Shown: positions 25,556 to 41,085, counted from the stretch's first letter. The stretch is 64,000 bases of DNA from Aralia elata (GCA_034770075.1 JAVJAP010000103.1:310001-374000), one strand, 5' to 3'. Notes: generated from the sequence alone by a model not told the origin. A program made the numbers and translations.

Positions 25556-27460
25556 AGAGTTGCCAAGTTGTTTCTTTTTGTGAACTGAAGCTTGAGGCAA
25601 GTGTATGTGGACCTCCTAAGTAGTAATACATGAAGCATGTTATTAATTGGATAACCAAGCATGAAATGACTAAGTCACGTGAGATTTGCTTAATGAAATG
25701 AATAGCTTAGTTGCATTTTTCGTTTCGCTTTCAGAGGGTAATCAATGTTCGTAATGATTATAATGTGTTGATTAATGTAAGCCAATGTTTGGTGTTTATT
25801 GTGAGACTAATTGGTATGTGAATATGTGTTTAAATGCGTAGGACATATTTGAGGGACGATTAACGTCGTATAGTAGCAACGCGTAAGGCAAGTTCTTATT
25901 TAACCCTTGTCTAACCTTTGTGTTGGACAAGTTCTCTAACTCCATTCGTTTACTATATTGAATGCAAGTTCCTTATCTTATACAAAAGACGTATATTGTG
26001 CAGATTTTCTAATTCTTGTTTAAGTTGATATTGCACAACTATTCTACATTTTCCTAAATTACACCAATGTTGTGTATTGAGCAAGTTTTCTAATCCTTGT
26101 CTAGTCCTCGTTCTAGGCGAGCTTATCAACTTCATTCGATAATATTCTTACGAAGGCTATTTAATGTTCAAAGTTCGTATTTACGCAATACATATATTAT
26201 TGTGTGAATTCCATACTTATGCGAATCATTCATATTTGCATAAGCATTCAAGATGTGTTATTGGCATAAACTGTTAAAGCTTTTAACTTCACATTATGCA
26301 TGAACTGTTTACGAAGAGTGTCAATGCCAGTTGATTCGGCTAGACTAGTGTCCATGATTTAGAAAGCTATCCAAACCAATTGTTTTGGTGCGGACTCTTT
26401 GCAGAGATGAACAACCCTCATAGTAGGGAAAAATATATTTTCTAGTCGGGGAACCGACACGCGCGTAAGTAGAACGTTTGAGGCTTATGCATAACGTCGG
26501 GTATTTTAGGTTGATCACCTGTTATACCTGTATTTGTTGTTTTGGAGTTAATAGTGTAATACTGTTAATTCTAATGAAAGGTAAGTGCCATGGTGGCCAC
26601 TCAGTGATTCCTGCAATTGAAACAATTTGAAATCCTTGAATTCAATTGATATTCATCCAGTCCATAGTGACTCCTCAGTGATATCAGAGATTTATATTAA
26701 AACTTGAGAGACCTTACTCTTGATCATGCATTATCTTTATTGTATTACTTGCTGGGCAAATTTGTTGCTCACCCTTACTTTCCTTAAAACATTTCAGTGG
26801 TTACCCTTAGAGGCGAGAGCTCGGGAAAGGATAAAGGCAAAGGCAAAGCTACGGATTAGCTTTGTCCTACTATGTTATGATTTATGTTATGTATTAAGAC
26901 TCGTTTAGAAATTATGTATTAAGTTATGTCATATATTCAGACTTATGTATTAGACCTTGTGTAATATGTTATGTCAGGTATTTGTATTGGTATCGAGACT
27001 TGGGATGAGAGTATTTATGTAATATGGATGTAGATATTTCTATTATTCTGCAATTAGTTGTTAATAGTATGTGTATGAGTTGCATAGTGATGCACCAGAT
27101 TCGAGGTTAAGGTAACCCGGATTTGGGGGCGTCATAGTCTGAGCACGCGATAAGCCGAGGGTTAGTTTTGGATATAGCTGATGAGGAGTACGAAAATGCC
27201 TATAGGAAGGGTTTTTGAGTCTAATATGTAATGAACGTTTAATTATTATTGTAAATATTTAAATTCCAGTTTTTGTTTAAGTTATGGGAACAAGTGATGT
27301 AAATAGCGTTATGCTATAAGATGTTAAGTACCTTGGACCTATAAATTTCATTTGAATAAAGATGCTTTTATTTAAATGTTTGATGTGATCTATGCCTGAA
27401 TTGTAAATGCTATAAGATTAAGTTATGAGATGATAACATATAAATTCTATCAAATAGAAA

Positions 27461-27944
27461 ATGCCTAGAGGAAGACGTCGACAACAAACACCAGAAGAAT
27501 CAGCAAGTAATGTTGGGGATCAACCGAACCCCATGCAACAATTTGTAGACCTGCTAGTCTAGGCACTATAGAACCGGACCACAAACAATAATGACAATAA
27601 CCCTCTGACGGTCCAAATGGTAACCTTTAAAGACTTTAAAAGCGTGGGACCCTTAGAATTTAAAGGGACCACAAAACCCATTGAAGCCCAATCATGGATC
27701 AAAGAGATCGAAAAGGCATTTAAATCGCCCGAGTAGGGGAAGAGCAGAAAACGATCTTCGCCACGTATATGCTTAAAGGAGAAGCTAATTTCTGGTGGGA
27801 GGTGAACCAGAACAGAGCTGGTGAAGGTGTGGTACCAGGGGAGAGGTTTAAAGAGGTCTTCTTCAAAAATTATTTTTCTATTAGCATGCAGGGTTGCATA
27901 GAGATGTGATTTCTGGAGTTAAAACAAGAAGATATGACAATACC
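27461..27944 (+). pseudogene. gag 5' fragment of element F
   Basis: Starts MPRGRRRQQTPEESASN and continues with FKDFKSVGPLEFKG and PIEAQSWIKEIEKAFK, collinear with the first 150 residues of the gag of A and B (FKDFKAIGPTEFQG, PIEAQTWVMEMEKVF). Stops and a frameshift occur from about 27560 onward. The copy is cut at 27945, inside the region aligned with TVPEYAARF, by the start of another LTR. No coiled-coil ORF was found between the F LTR and gag: the spacing is only about 325 bp against 1.35 kb in A and B. Confidence 0.8.
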
Positions 27945-28432
27945 TGTAATGCCCCCGAATTCGAGAGCTGGCCCCCCGAAGAAGGATCCGACGTTATCTA
28001 GTACTTCTATCGTAACTTAACTAATAATCCAATAATCATATTGGTTGAATTAGTCTATTACAGACTATAAAATTATCAATTTCCTTAACTAAATTCCTGG
28101 ATCTTAACTTGATATCGATCTCATTCTTTCTACACGTATCAACTTGTAGTTCATTCGTATATATGGATAACACCATATATATCGGTCAAATTTTTAACCT
28201 TATGATTTAAATATTCTATCATTTATAAGCTTTATATGGATCCAAGATTCACAGTACCAGCACTAGAGATAGTTCCCAGATTTGAAGGTGGCTTCCCAAT
28301 AAAGATAAATCAATATTGGTGCGCATTTAAATTACCTAAGCTTCATTTCTTAGTCAAAACTTTCAGTGTGCCAAATACCCTCACTTAGATACATAGTCTT
28401 ATAAACAATGGACATTTCTTTCATATTAATAA
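27945..28432 (+). repeat. Element G, left piece (LTR start)
   Basis: Begins abruptly with TGTAATGCCCCCGAATTCG inside element F's gag, as expected for an inserted LTR. It continues to the AATAA target site of element E. No gene. The piece at 38013-38171 continues it. Phrases near 28250-28395 (attcacagta, taccctcact-agat) recur at 38030-38170, suggesting an internal repeat. Family unknown. Confidence 0.5.
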
Positions 28433-30348
28433 TGAAAGTAGTATGCACACAAGCCAATCATATTTGATATGATGTAGCATATACTTTGTAATCTTATTCA
28501 TTTATTAATAAAAGTACCATAGGCATTTTATATTTGAAAGTAGTATGCACACAAGCTAATCATATTTGATATGATGCAACATATACTTTGTAATCTTATT
28601 CATTTATTAATAAAAGAATTGATTTTCTTAAAAGGCATTTTACATTATCTACATGGTGCTGTTATATTAAATGTGATAAACTCAAAGTTTTGAGCAACGC
28701 TTTTAGAATCATGATGGTGATCATGCTAATGAGATCTAAATTCTAGATAGCTCATAAGCTAAAATTGTTCCTAATCGTTGGATTACTAAAAAGGAGATTA
28801 GTGAATCCGGATAGATTAGTACATACGTTGCTTGCTCTTAAGAAGAGGATGATTGATCTCATAATCATTTGTGTGGAAATACTAAAGCAAGTTTGTAGGT
28901 GCTTATTGGAGAATAAGTTCACTGAACGTGGCTCGCTAAGAAATACCTAATGGAGTTTTACTCGGCTGTCAATAGGAATTCCTCTAGTGATAGTAGTACA
29001 AGTGATCTTTGGACTTGAGATCATCATAATATCTTGTGTATGATGAGTTATACTTTGACATGTCCCTTAAGACCTTTAGGGTATATCAAAGGGTATGATT
29101 GAGTATAATAAGTTGTACATGGAGATAGGTGAATGATCAACAAAGAATCTACCTCCTCTAGTAAAAGATGTGAATGTCATATGTGATTCGATAAATAACA
29201 ACTCAGTAGTCCTTCGCCAAGGCAGAATGAAATTAGAAAGGAGTTTCTAATTTGTATTAATCAGAGTTGTGCATTTGAGAATCGAAATACATATAATTAA
29301 ATGAAATAAGACTTGACAGTAAATCCGTGTCTTATATTTAATTGGGACATTGTATGGTAGAACGATTGAATTGTACGGTAACTATGCACTGAAAAGTTCT
29401 TTTCTGATTAATGTTGAAATCTATATTATCTAGAAAATCGTTGATCGCTAAGGGGGCTTACCCTTATTGTAGAATAAATATTATTTGTTTAAATGAATTA
29501 TATAGTTTAATTTATTTATTTAAATATAATTAGAATTGTTCTAATTGATTTATTCACAACCAGTTTAATATGGAGAACCTAAAGGGTCACACCGCAAAAG
29601 GAAAAATATTTGTTTAAGAAGTAAATGACATAATTGTAATAATAATGTATGTGTATTTAATTTAATCCATGAAGATAGAATAAATTAAATAGCTTAATAT
29701 TTATTATTTAATATTTTAAAAATATTAAATATAAATTATTATTAATAAGAGGAGTCTTATTATTATTATTATTAATTCCTAATAGGGATTGAGAATTAAT
29801 TAATAGAAGTACTCTCCCATGGATTCCTAATTAGATTAGGAGGTTGATTTAATTAAAGGAGTTTAATTAAAATAGAAACTATAATCCTAAATAGTTTAGG
29901 GAAGGGTTTTTCTACATCTATAAATAAGAGGAGTCTTATCATAGATTAGGGTTACACACTCTTGCATTAGATTGTGGAAAGTACTTGCAATTTCTATAGA
30001 GATAGAAACTAGAGTTTTGCCAACACCCATCTTGTTGAACAACTATTCTTCCTTGGTGGATCACCTCTAGAGGCCAAACACTTGGGTGGCTAACGTTGAT
30101 CAAGCGGAGGAATTTAGTCGGTGGAATTCAAGGAGAACGCGAAGGAATTGGAGGTGAACTTTTACCCGAGGAAGTTTTGATTCACGAGGGTATAATTCTC
30201 TATCTCTATCTCTTTCATTAATTGATAATTGAACACAAGGAAAGATCATGGAGATGGTTTGTATGAAAAATTTTAAAAACCGTTTTATCACGCTTCCGCC
30301 CTATTTATGTAATTTGATTGCATGCTTGTGTTATATACAAACCTAACA
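28433..30348 (+). repeat. Element E 5' LTR
   Basis: TGAAAGTAGTATGCACAC to ACAAACCTAACA. The first 102 bp are present twice in tandem (28433-28534 and 28535 onward), whereas the 3' LTR has them once. The TTA tract is short here (about six units near 29757). Confidence 0.9.
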
Positions 30349-30349
30349 G

Positions 30350-30362
30350 TGGTATCAGAACC
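30350..30362 (+). other. Primer-binding site (element E), iMet type
   Basis: TGGTATCAGAACC, one base after the LTR end. One mismatch to the standard TGGTATCAGAGCC. Confidence 0.85.
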
Positions 30363-32026
30363 AATCCTTGTGTTAATTATTGATTTTGGTGATTCCATGT
30401 ATGAATTGATATGCGATACGATCGGATTTTTTGGGTTGAAAAAATTTTCTGATTCTACGTCGCGGGCCACGCCGCTTCTAGTTCATTCTGGAGCGCGGCT
30501 GCGCCCGACCCCATAAATCGTTTCTGGGGGTGCAGCGCGGCCACGCCGCTCTTAGTTCATTTTGGAGCGCGGCCAAGCCGGTCAACAGGTTTTGAATTTT
30601 TTTTTATTTTTCTCAATTAAAATAAATGGTTTATTTAATTAATAAAAGTTTAAAATAAAGATGTTTATTTTATCTAAAATATGATTTCAGATTGCTAAAA
30701 TTAAAGGAGATTAATTTTAATTTGGTTTTTGATTAAAATAAATGAGTTTATTTTGTTTCAAAACTAAATAATAGCAAACTTTTAAACCCATTAAATGATA
30801 TCAATACATATATGGAATAGTTTTATTAATCATGTGATGAATGTTATTTATTGATGCATATGGAGATATGTATGATAATAAATGGGATTGATTATGGACT
30901 ATTGACTAATGTGTGATTGGATTTATTTTAGAGGATGCTTGAATGAATGAGTTTTTATAAATGGGGTCAACGTACCTCGTCTTCTCTATTTTTTCTTAAT
31001 GAAAATTCTATCTCCCTCCTATGTACTTCCCTTTGACTGCTGATCAAGGTTTCTATTTATTGTAAATAGTTTATGTAATAGGATTAGTTAGAATTATTTT
31101 AAAGAATTGGAGACAAAGGAGCAAGGAGCGCATGAAGACCCGTTTGTAATGGAGCCCAGGTTTAAATGTAATAGTTATATTTAAATTTAATTCTTGCACC
31201 CTAGGTTTGACCTTTTGGTTCACTTGGTGGCTCTAGTGAACCAAACTAGAATAAAAGTTCATAATCAATCCGGGTAGAATATAGTATTCCATATGTGCAT
31301 GCTTACTATATATATATATATATATATATATATTAGCCAACATGCTTCACATGTTAAATAATATGACGCGTATTTTATATATATACATGTGCATGCGCGC
31401 TAAACAAGATGAGACAAATAATAACAAACCCCTCAAAGAAATCATAGTAAGTCCTAAACGTTTAAAGATATTTGGAATATCGAACGTCGTCTTCTAGCAT
31501 GGTAAACCAATAGAGTATTAAATATTTAATATGAGTTTGTTGTGCACGCACAAGGCGAGTATTAAATATTTAAGATATTGTTTTATCACATTTGATGCTT
31601 ATTAAGGAATTGAACATTATCGCTTTGTTGTGCACACACAAGGTCGGTCTTTTTCTCTTCACATATATGGAAGTGCTAGGTTGGACTTAACTTAGATTAT
31701 TTTAGTTCGGATGTGCACACACTTGACCATTATAATCTAAGAGACAAAATACAAGGAATTACATAGTGATGTAATTCACAATAGTTGTCTACCTATTTAT
31801 TTATATATAGTTTGTTGTGCACACACAAAGCTATATACATTTGAAATGGGATTCTTATTCTCACTAGCAAATCTTTAATTAGATTTGCCGAACTATATAT
31901 TGAGGGTAATATAGTTTGATGAAAATAGTGAGAGATACCAAATTAAATAAAGACCTAATTTATTTTGATGATTAATAAAATGAATGTATGCTAAAATGTT
32001 GTCTATTTCACATACAGAATTTAAAA
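30363..32026 (+). other. Element E 5' leader with repeated inverted motifs
   Basis: No convincing ORF. A GC-rich patch (30462-30582) with gcggccacgccgc and ggagcgcggc sequences lies close to the primer site. A (TA)n tract lies at about 31308-31332. Four copies of a TTGTTGTGCACACACAAGG motif lie at 31536, 31623, 31707 (diverged) and 31810, spaced 84-103 bp. The same architecture, with a variant motif, is present in element D. Confidence 0.7.
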
Positions 32027-35000
32027 ATGTCAAACTCACTATCACTGCGTAACATACTTGATGCTAACAAACTGACCGGACCGAATTACACGGACTGGTT
32101 AAGGAATCTGAAAATTGTTCTCACTGCTGAAAAGATTTCTTATGTCCTAAATTCGTCAGTCCCTGCAAATGTTGCAGAAATAGCCTTTGAGGAAGAGATT
32201 GCTACTTTCAGAAAGTGGCAAGATGATGCAATCTTGGCTCAATGCATCATGCTCGCATCCATAAGTAATGACCTTCAGAGTTAGCATGAAACTATGGATG
32301 CTCCTACTATATTGCTGCACCTCAAAGAGTTGTAAGGTGAGCAAAGCAGGACTGCTAGATATCAGATATCTAAGGAGCTCTTTCGATCTTGTATGACCGA
32401 GGGCACTACCGTTGAAACTCATGTTCTCAAGATGATTAATCTGATTGAACAACTTGGACAGCTTGGGTTCGTGATGGATGGAGAGTTAAGTCAAGATCTG
32501 ATCTTGTAGTCACTCCCGGACACCTTCTCACAATTTGTTGTGAATTTTCACATGAATAAGTTGGACATCAGCTTGCTTGAGTTACTTAACATGTTGAAAA
32601 CTGCTGAAGGTCACTTCTCATCCAACAAGAATCAAGTCTTACTAGTGGATAATTCTTCCAAGAAAAGGAAGAGGCCCAAAGTATCTTCTAAAAGGAAGAA
32701 AAAGAAGAAGGCTAAGGGCAAGGCGAAAGGAAAGGATAATAAGAAAGCTGATCTAGATAGCAAAGGAATTTGCTACCATTGCAATAAGTCGGGTCATTGG
32801 AAGAGGAACTACAAGGATTATCTTGCGGATCAAAAGCAGAAGAAGCTTGGAGAAGCTTCGACTTCCGATCTAGGTTTGTTCATGATTGAAATTAATTTTT
32901 CTAAAAGTCAAAATTCTACTTGGGTATTAGATACCGGTTATGGTTCTCACATATGTAATAATATGCAGGGACTAAGTAGAAGTAGAAAGCTAAACAAGGA
33001 AGAAGTCATCCTACAAGTGGGAAATGGAGCAAAGGTTGTTGCACTAGCTATAAGAACTTATGGTTTAACACTTTCTACAGGCAAATCCATTAGTTTAAAT
33101 AATTGTTATTATGTTCCAACACTCATTAGAAACATTATTTTAATTTCTGTAATAATAAAAATATTTTATATGGTGTTGGCAAATTACTGAATGGACTTTA
33201 TATACTTGACTTGTATGAAAATATACTTCAAATCGAACAAACTAAGAAAAGAAAATGAGATGATGTTAAATTATACCTTTATGTGGCACTGTAGACTCGG
33301 TCATATCAATGAAACAAGATTAACCAAGTTGCATAAAGATGGGCTTTTAGAGCTATCTGATTACGAATCATATACAACTTGTGAATCTTGCCTCATGGGT
33401 AAGATGACTAAATTTCCTTTTAGTGGAAAAGGAGAAAGAGTTACAGAGTTGTTAGCGTTGGTACACACAGACGTATGTGGACCTATGACAACGAATGCAC
33501 GAGGAGGGTATTCTTATTTTATTACTTTCACTGATGATCATTCTAGATTTGGATATCTGTATTTAATGAAATACAAGTCTGAATCGTTTGAAAAGTTCAA
33601 AGAATTCAGAAGTGAAGTAGAGAAGCAAACTGCTAAGAGTATTAAAATTCTTCGATCGGATCGACGAGGGGAATACTTGACCAATGAGTTTCTAAGTTGT
33701 CTCAAGGAAAATGGTATAATCTCACAATGGACTCCACCAGGGACGCCACAGTTAAATGGTGTATCTGAAAGGAGAAATCAAACATTGTTGGACATGGTTC
33801 GTTCCATGATGAGTTATACCGACCTTCCAGTATCCTTCTAGGGTTATACCCTAGAAACGGCCGCATACCTACTTAATAAGGTACCTACCGAATCTGTCCC
33901 AAAGACCCCATATGAAATATGGACAGGGAGGAAACCTAGTCTTAAGCATATTAAGACTTGGGGTTGTCCAGCTTATGTCAAAAGGTTTGAGCATGATAAG
34001 CTAAAGACTAGATCCGACAAGTGTAGATTTGTGCGATATCCTAAAGAAAGTTTAGGATATTATTTCTATCATCCTACTGATCAAAAGGTGTTTGTTGCAA
34101 AACACGTTGCCTTCTTGGAAAGATAGTTTATCCTTGAAGGGGTCAGTGGGAGTAAGATATATCTTGAAGAAGTTCAAGAACCACAAAATACTACGGATCA
34201 AAGTCAAGTACCTAACCAAGTGGAAGAACCTACTGTACCACAACCTATTCGTAAATTTGGAAGAGTACCGAAGATACTTGATAGATATAGATTCATTATA
34301 GAGGATGATGATGAGGTGCGCATCATATGAGATGATGATCTATTGACTAACGAAGAGGCTATGAGTAGTAAAGACTCAGAAAAATGGCTTGCAGCCATGA
34401 AATTCGAGATGGACTCCATGTATGAAAACAAAGTATGGACTTTGGTTTCACCACCTGAGGGCAGTAAGCCTATTGGGTGTAAATGGGTCTTTAAAAGAAA
34501 GACTGGAGCGGACGACAAGGTAGAGACCTATAAGGCCCGACTGGTTGCAAAAGGTTTCAAACAAAGACAAGGAGTTGACTATGATGAAACCTTCTCACCA
34601 GTAGTTATGCTCAAGTCCATTCGGATTTTACTTGCAATTGCAGCTTATTATGAATACGAAATCTGGCAAATGGACGTGAAAATGGCCTTCCTCAATGGAG
34701 AGCTTGAGGAGAATGTATATATGATACAGCCAGAGGGTTTTGTTTCAACTGTTGAAACAAATCAAGTCTGTAAGCTACAACGATCCATTTATGGATTAAA
34801 GCAAGCTTCTCGAAGATGGAACATCCGTTTTGATGAGATAATCAAAAGGTATGATTTTATCAAAAATGAGGATGAACCTTGTGTGTACAAGAAGGTTAGT
34901 GGAAGAGTTATTTCATTCCTTGTATTATATGTTGATGATATATTAATGATAGGGAATGATGTTCCTACGCTACAGTTGATCAAAATTTGGTTATCTAAAC

Positions 35001-35914
35001 ACTTCTCAATGAAGGACTTGGGTGAGGCATCCTATATTTTGGGGATAAAGATCTATAGATATAGATCTAAAATGATGCTTGGCTTGACCCAAGGAAAGTA
35101 CATTGACTCGATGCTAAAGAAGTTTAGCATGGAAGATTCTAAGAGAGGTCTCATGTCGATGAGCCATGGAATACATCTCTCCAAGAAACAGGCCCCAAAG
35201 ACACCTGAGGAGAGAGATCGTATGAGTAAGATTCCTTATGCTTCAGCCATAGGATCTATCATGTACGGTATGATATGTACTAGACCGGATGTCGCTCATG
35301 CACTTAGTGTAATAAGCAGATTTCAGTCGAATCTAAGAGAAGAGCACTTGAAGGCAGTGACAAACATCCTAAAGTACTTAAGAAAAACTAAGGATGTATT
35401 TCTTATCTACGGTGGGACTGAGTTGAAACTAGAGGGCTATACAGACTTAAGTTTTCAAACGAATCAAGATGACACTAAATTCATTTCAAGGTATGTATTT
35501 ACCTAAAACGGTGGCGTAGTGAGTTGGAAAAGTTTCAAGCAGCAAACAGTTGCTGATTCAGTGACTGAGGTAGAGTACATAGCTGCAAGTGAAGCTACAA
35601 AGGAAGCTATTTGGATGAAGAAGTTCATAACTGAACTTGGAGTGGTTCCTAGCATTAGAGGAGCCGTACCTTTATTCTATGACAACACCGGAGCTGTTGC
35701 GCATGCTAAGGAACCCAGGTCTCATCTGAAATCCAAACACGTATTGCGGCGGTTTCATTTGATTAGAGAGATCATTGAAAGAGGAGATGTCATCCTGGAG
35801 CGTGTGGACTCTCAAGACAACATTGCAGATCCATTTACTAAAGCTTTAACACAACAGTAGTTTGATCGTCACTTAGAGAAGATGGGTATTAGATACCATG
35901 ATCATTGGCTTTAG
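32027..35914 (+). pseudogene. gag-pol of Angela-like copia element E
   Basis: Starts MSNSLSLRNILDANKL. Domains are Gag to about 32875 with knuckle CYHCNKSGHWKRNY (last Cys changed to Tyr), protease DTGYGSHIC near 32930 (the usual DTGCG Cys is Tyr), integrase 33280-34200, RT 34343-35300 with intact YVDDILMIG, and RNase H 35300-35914. In-frame stops include 32282, 33839, about 34328, 35504 and 35858. About 35-40 codons between protease and integrase are shortened relative to element D (near 33150-33240). The RT frame 34343-35506 is open for 387 codons. The C-terminal ADPFTKAL motif is typical of copia RNase H ends. Confidence 0.92.
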
Positions 35915-35928
35915 TGCCAGTGGGAGAT

Positions 35929-38007
<2,079 letters not shown>

Positions 38008-38012
38008 AATAA

Positions 38013-38171
38013 TTCCTATCTATCTGAAATTCACAGTATTAATGATAAGATTGTTCTTGGAACCGAGGGGCGCATTCCGGTAAAGGTGACACCTTACCGG
38101 GGCTCATTAATGTAACCCCGGTGCTTACAGAACTCCCAATATCATTCAATACCCTCACTCAGATGTATAGT
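38013..38171 (+). repeat. Element G, right piece
   Basis: Continuation of 27945-28432 after element E's target duplication, ending at the start of element B's LTR. It holds a ccggtaaaggtgacaccttaccgg inverted stretch near 38079-38102. No gene. Confidence 0.45.
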
Positions 38172-41069
38172 TGTAACGAATGCAATTTTTGAGAATTAAT
38201 AAAAATATTTATTGAGTTGTATAAATATTTTTGTTAATTTATTGAGTTAATAGATAATTTATTAAGCTATTGTGAAATAAGTTTATGTTGAGTTAATTGT
38301 GTTAATTGTTACTTGAATATGATTTGTGATGATTATTCTAATTTAATTTAATAATTAAATTAGATGATGAAAAGAATTATTTGAATAAATGATTTATGTT
38401 AATAAATAATTTATTTGAATAATATAATTCATTTGGTATTATTGTTATTGGTTAAATAAATTATTAAGTTAGTTTGTAAGGTTTAATTGAATTTATTTAA
38501 TAATAAGTTTAATTAAATTAGAAGTGTGACATTTTAAACTATGTGTTATAATGATTTATTAGAATAAATGAGAAAGTGTTTAATTTAGTTTTACCAAACA
38601 AGGCCCTATGATCTTTGTTTGGAAATAATGGATTATTTTAATTATGTTTTACCAAACAAGACATAAGAATATTAGGTTATTCTTATTAGTGTTTACCAAA
38701 CAAGCCTTTAGTTAGAATAATGAGTTATTTTTTTTAATTAGTTTACCAAACATAGCCTTATGGCTTTTGAATTTTATAACTGATGAATTAAGTTAGATTA
38801 TACGTTATTATTATTTAAAACATCAGTTTTTATTTTTTTTTAAAAAAATCATCAGTTTATATTATATCAGTTATATCAGTAATAGAACGTCAATTGAAAG
38901 AAAGAAAAGAAAAGAGAAGAACAGAGAGAAAAGAGAAAGAAAAACTCTGTGAATTTGAGAGTTGAGAGAAAAGAGAGAAATTGTGAGAAAAGCTTGGTGA
39001 TTGGAGTAAGAATTCAATCAAGGGAGTTTAATCAAATTTTCTTACATCAATTGAGGGTATAATTTCTTTTTCCTCTTGGTTTTATTCTCTGTATATGGTT
39101 TTAGTTTTCTGTATATGAACTCAATTGTTCAAAAGATGAATTATTTGATGTAAATATTAGAAAGCATGTATTAGATGATTACGTGATGTTTATATGATGA
39201 TTAAAACTCTATTTGAATGGTTAATTCATGAAAATATGTCTTTGAATTTAGTTTTTAGTTTTTACAGAGTTTACTTTATGAATTGTATTTTTGTATAAAA
39301 ATTGATGCTTTAATTGATTATTAATCGGTAAATTGATAATTGTTTATGATTATTTGATGAAAAATATGAGTAATGCAAAAAGAATTGTTTAAATTGGTTG
39401 GAAAATGAATTTACAGAGTTTAATTTCATAAGAATGGTTAAAACTTGAATATTTAGTTTTAACAATGAATTTTTGGTTTTAAACTAGTTGTTTATGAGTT
39501 TGAATGATTAAGATGTTTACAGAACATGTTAGGTAAATGTTTTTTTTATATATGATGTTTGGGTATATTTAACTTGTTTTCTGGATGATAGAATTCGGAA
39601 AATTTTGGCCAAATTTGGCCTAAGTTTTCACTGGTTCGCGAGCTGGGGAAGACGACAGTCAAGTCTATCGCCCCGGCGATAGAAATGAACTGGTTTCTTC
39701 GCCCCAGCGACAGAGTCGCCCCGGCGACAAAATTGTTAAGCCAAACGCCACCCCGGCGACATCATCGCCCCGACGACGATTTTGTTAAGCTTTTTCTCAC
39801 CCCGGCGAGAAACGCTACTGTTTAAAAAAAAATTTAATTTATTATTTTCTTTTCTAGAGAAATTATGATGCATAATTAAACTTATATTAATGTGACTAAT
39901 GTATTACCAAGATGGTTGCTACTTAGCATTTGTTGTCTAAAGTATGCTAAATGAGATACTATAATTAGGTAAACGGAACCTAAAGTGATTATAAATTTTG
40001 TAACTAATTTATGTTACCATCTTATAATTAATTGTATAGGTTGATTTAAGGATCGTGAATTATTTAATTTGTAATCTACGCTTGAGGCAAGTTTTCTTTC
40101 TTTAAACTTGCTAAATTATTACAGCAAGTTATTTATTTCTGAAGCTTGTTATTATTTCAACAAGTTTACTTCCTTTGAGTGAATTAATTAACCTTAGCTT
40201 ATTGTTATTCAAGCAAGGCTGATATCATGTTGAGTAATTATATTTTGTTCCAGATATTATTTATTCAGTCTTTGATTATCATTCAAACTTCGAATACAAA
40301 CTTTACTGAAGAACTAGACTAGCAAACCATTATTGATTCAGCTAGTCCTTAGTTGATAAGCGTTTCAAAAACTTAGATTATCTAAACTTGTTCCAAGCCA
40401 AGTTCTTTTTGGTACGGACTCTTATTATAAACTGAGATGAACAACCCTAACATAGGGGATTATTACGCTTAGCGTTAAAATGTTTGTGCACAATACATTG
40501 TACAAAGGGCTGATCCCCCTGAGTACGAGATGAAGGTCCATTTATAGTCTTTAAGACTGTTAAAGGTTACGGTAAAAAAAAAATACTTGTTAACCTAGGA
40601 CATAGTTCGAGGTCTTGAGACCCTCAGATATATTCAAACTTTGATTACTTATTGATTAACTTCAAAAAATCATTGCTTCTCATTTGAACTCTATTTCAAT
40701 TAAAAGTTATTGTTATCATTCTTGTGGGCAATTGTTTGCTCACTCTTGCACTAAACATTTCAGCTAAGCCCGAGAAGCAGGACGAGCCGTCCACCAGTAA
40801 GGGCAAGGGCAAGATGCAGAAATAGTTCTAGATTTATTATTTAATTGATGAACATTTGTACCAGACTTGTTTTAGACTATATTTTTATTCCGCATTTGAT
40901 GTATTAAGGTTGTGGTGACCTGGGATTTTAATTATTGATGTAACCCGGTTTGGGAGATGATTAATTAAGTTTATTTTAATTGCTTAATTATGGGTAGTTA
41001 GATGTGAATGAATGGGATAGTGAACACCAAATCAGGGGGAATTGAGTACCCAGATTTGGGGGTGTCTCA
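38172..41069 (+). repeat. Element B 5' LTR
   Basis: 2.9-kb Tekay-like LTR from TGTAACGAATGCAATTTTTG to GGGGGTGTCTCA. It is collinear with element A's 3' LTR but clearly diverged. A GC-rich hairpin cluster lies at 39664-39811. The left flank (gatgtatagt) is unrelated to the polypurine tract, which fixes the LTR start and shows which of the two tract copies is functional. Confidence 0.9.
39664..39811 (+). promoter_or_regulatory. GC-rich hairpin cluster in element B LTR
   Basis: Six motifs with a CCCCGG-type loop and short complementary arms. They include TCTATCG / CGATAGA at 39664-39683, GTCG / CGAC near 39715-39728, and TTCTC / GAGAA at 39794-39811. The arms differ between copies while the loop is nearly constant. 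Confidence 0.55.
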
Positions 41070-41072
41070 GGT

Positions 41073-41085
41073 TGGTATCAGAGCT
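41073..41085 (+). other. Primer-binding site (element B), iMet type
   Basis: TGGTATCAGAGCT, three bases after the LTR end, the same spacing as in element A. Confidence 0.9.

Larger units (their letters stand above)
23778..27134 (+). repeat. Element F LTR (second Tekay-like lineage)
   Basis: The 3' third is clearly related to the LTRs of A and B: gatgaacaacc, a ttgctcaccctta stretch, the acatttcag then gataaaggcaaaggcaaag patch, and the terminal cggatttgggggcgtca at 27134. The start is placed at TGAGGACCGTAAATTTTG by analogy and is less sure. It contains a ccatgaccc microsatellite (about 24160-24207) and two GC-rich hairpin pairs. Open frames inside it, such as 24206-24388, are not protein-like. 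Confidence 0.65.
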
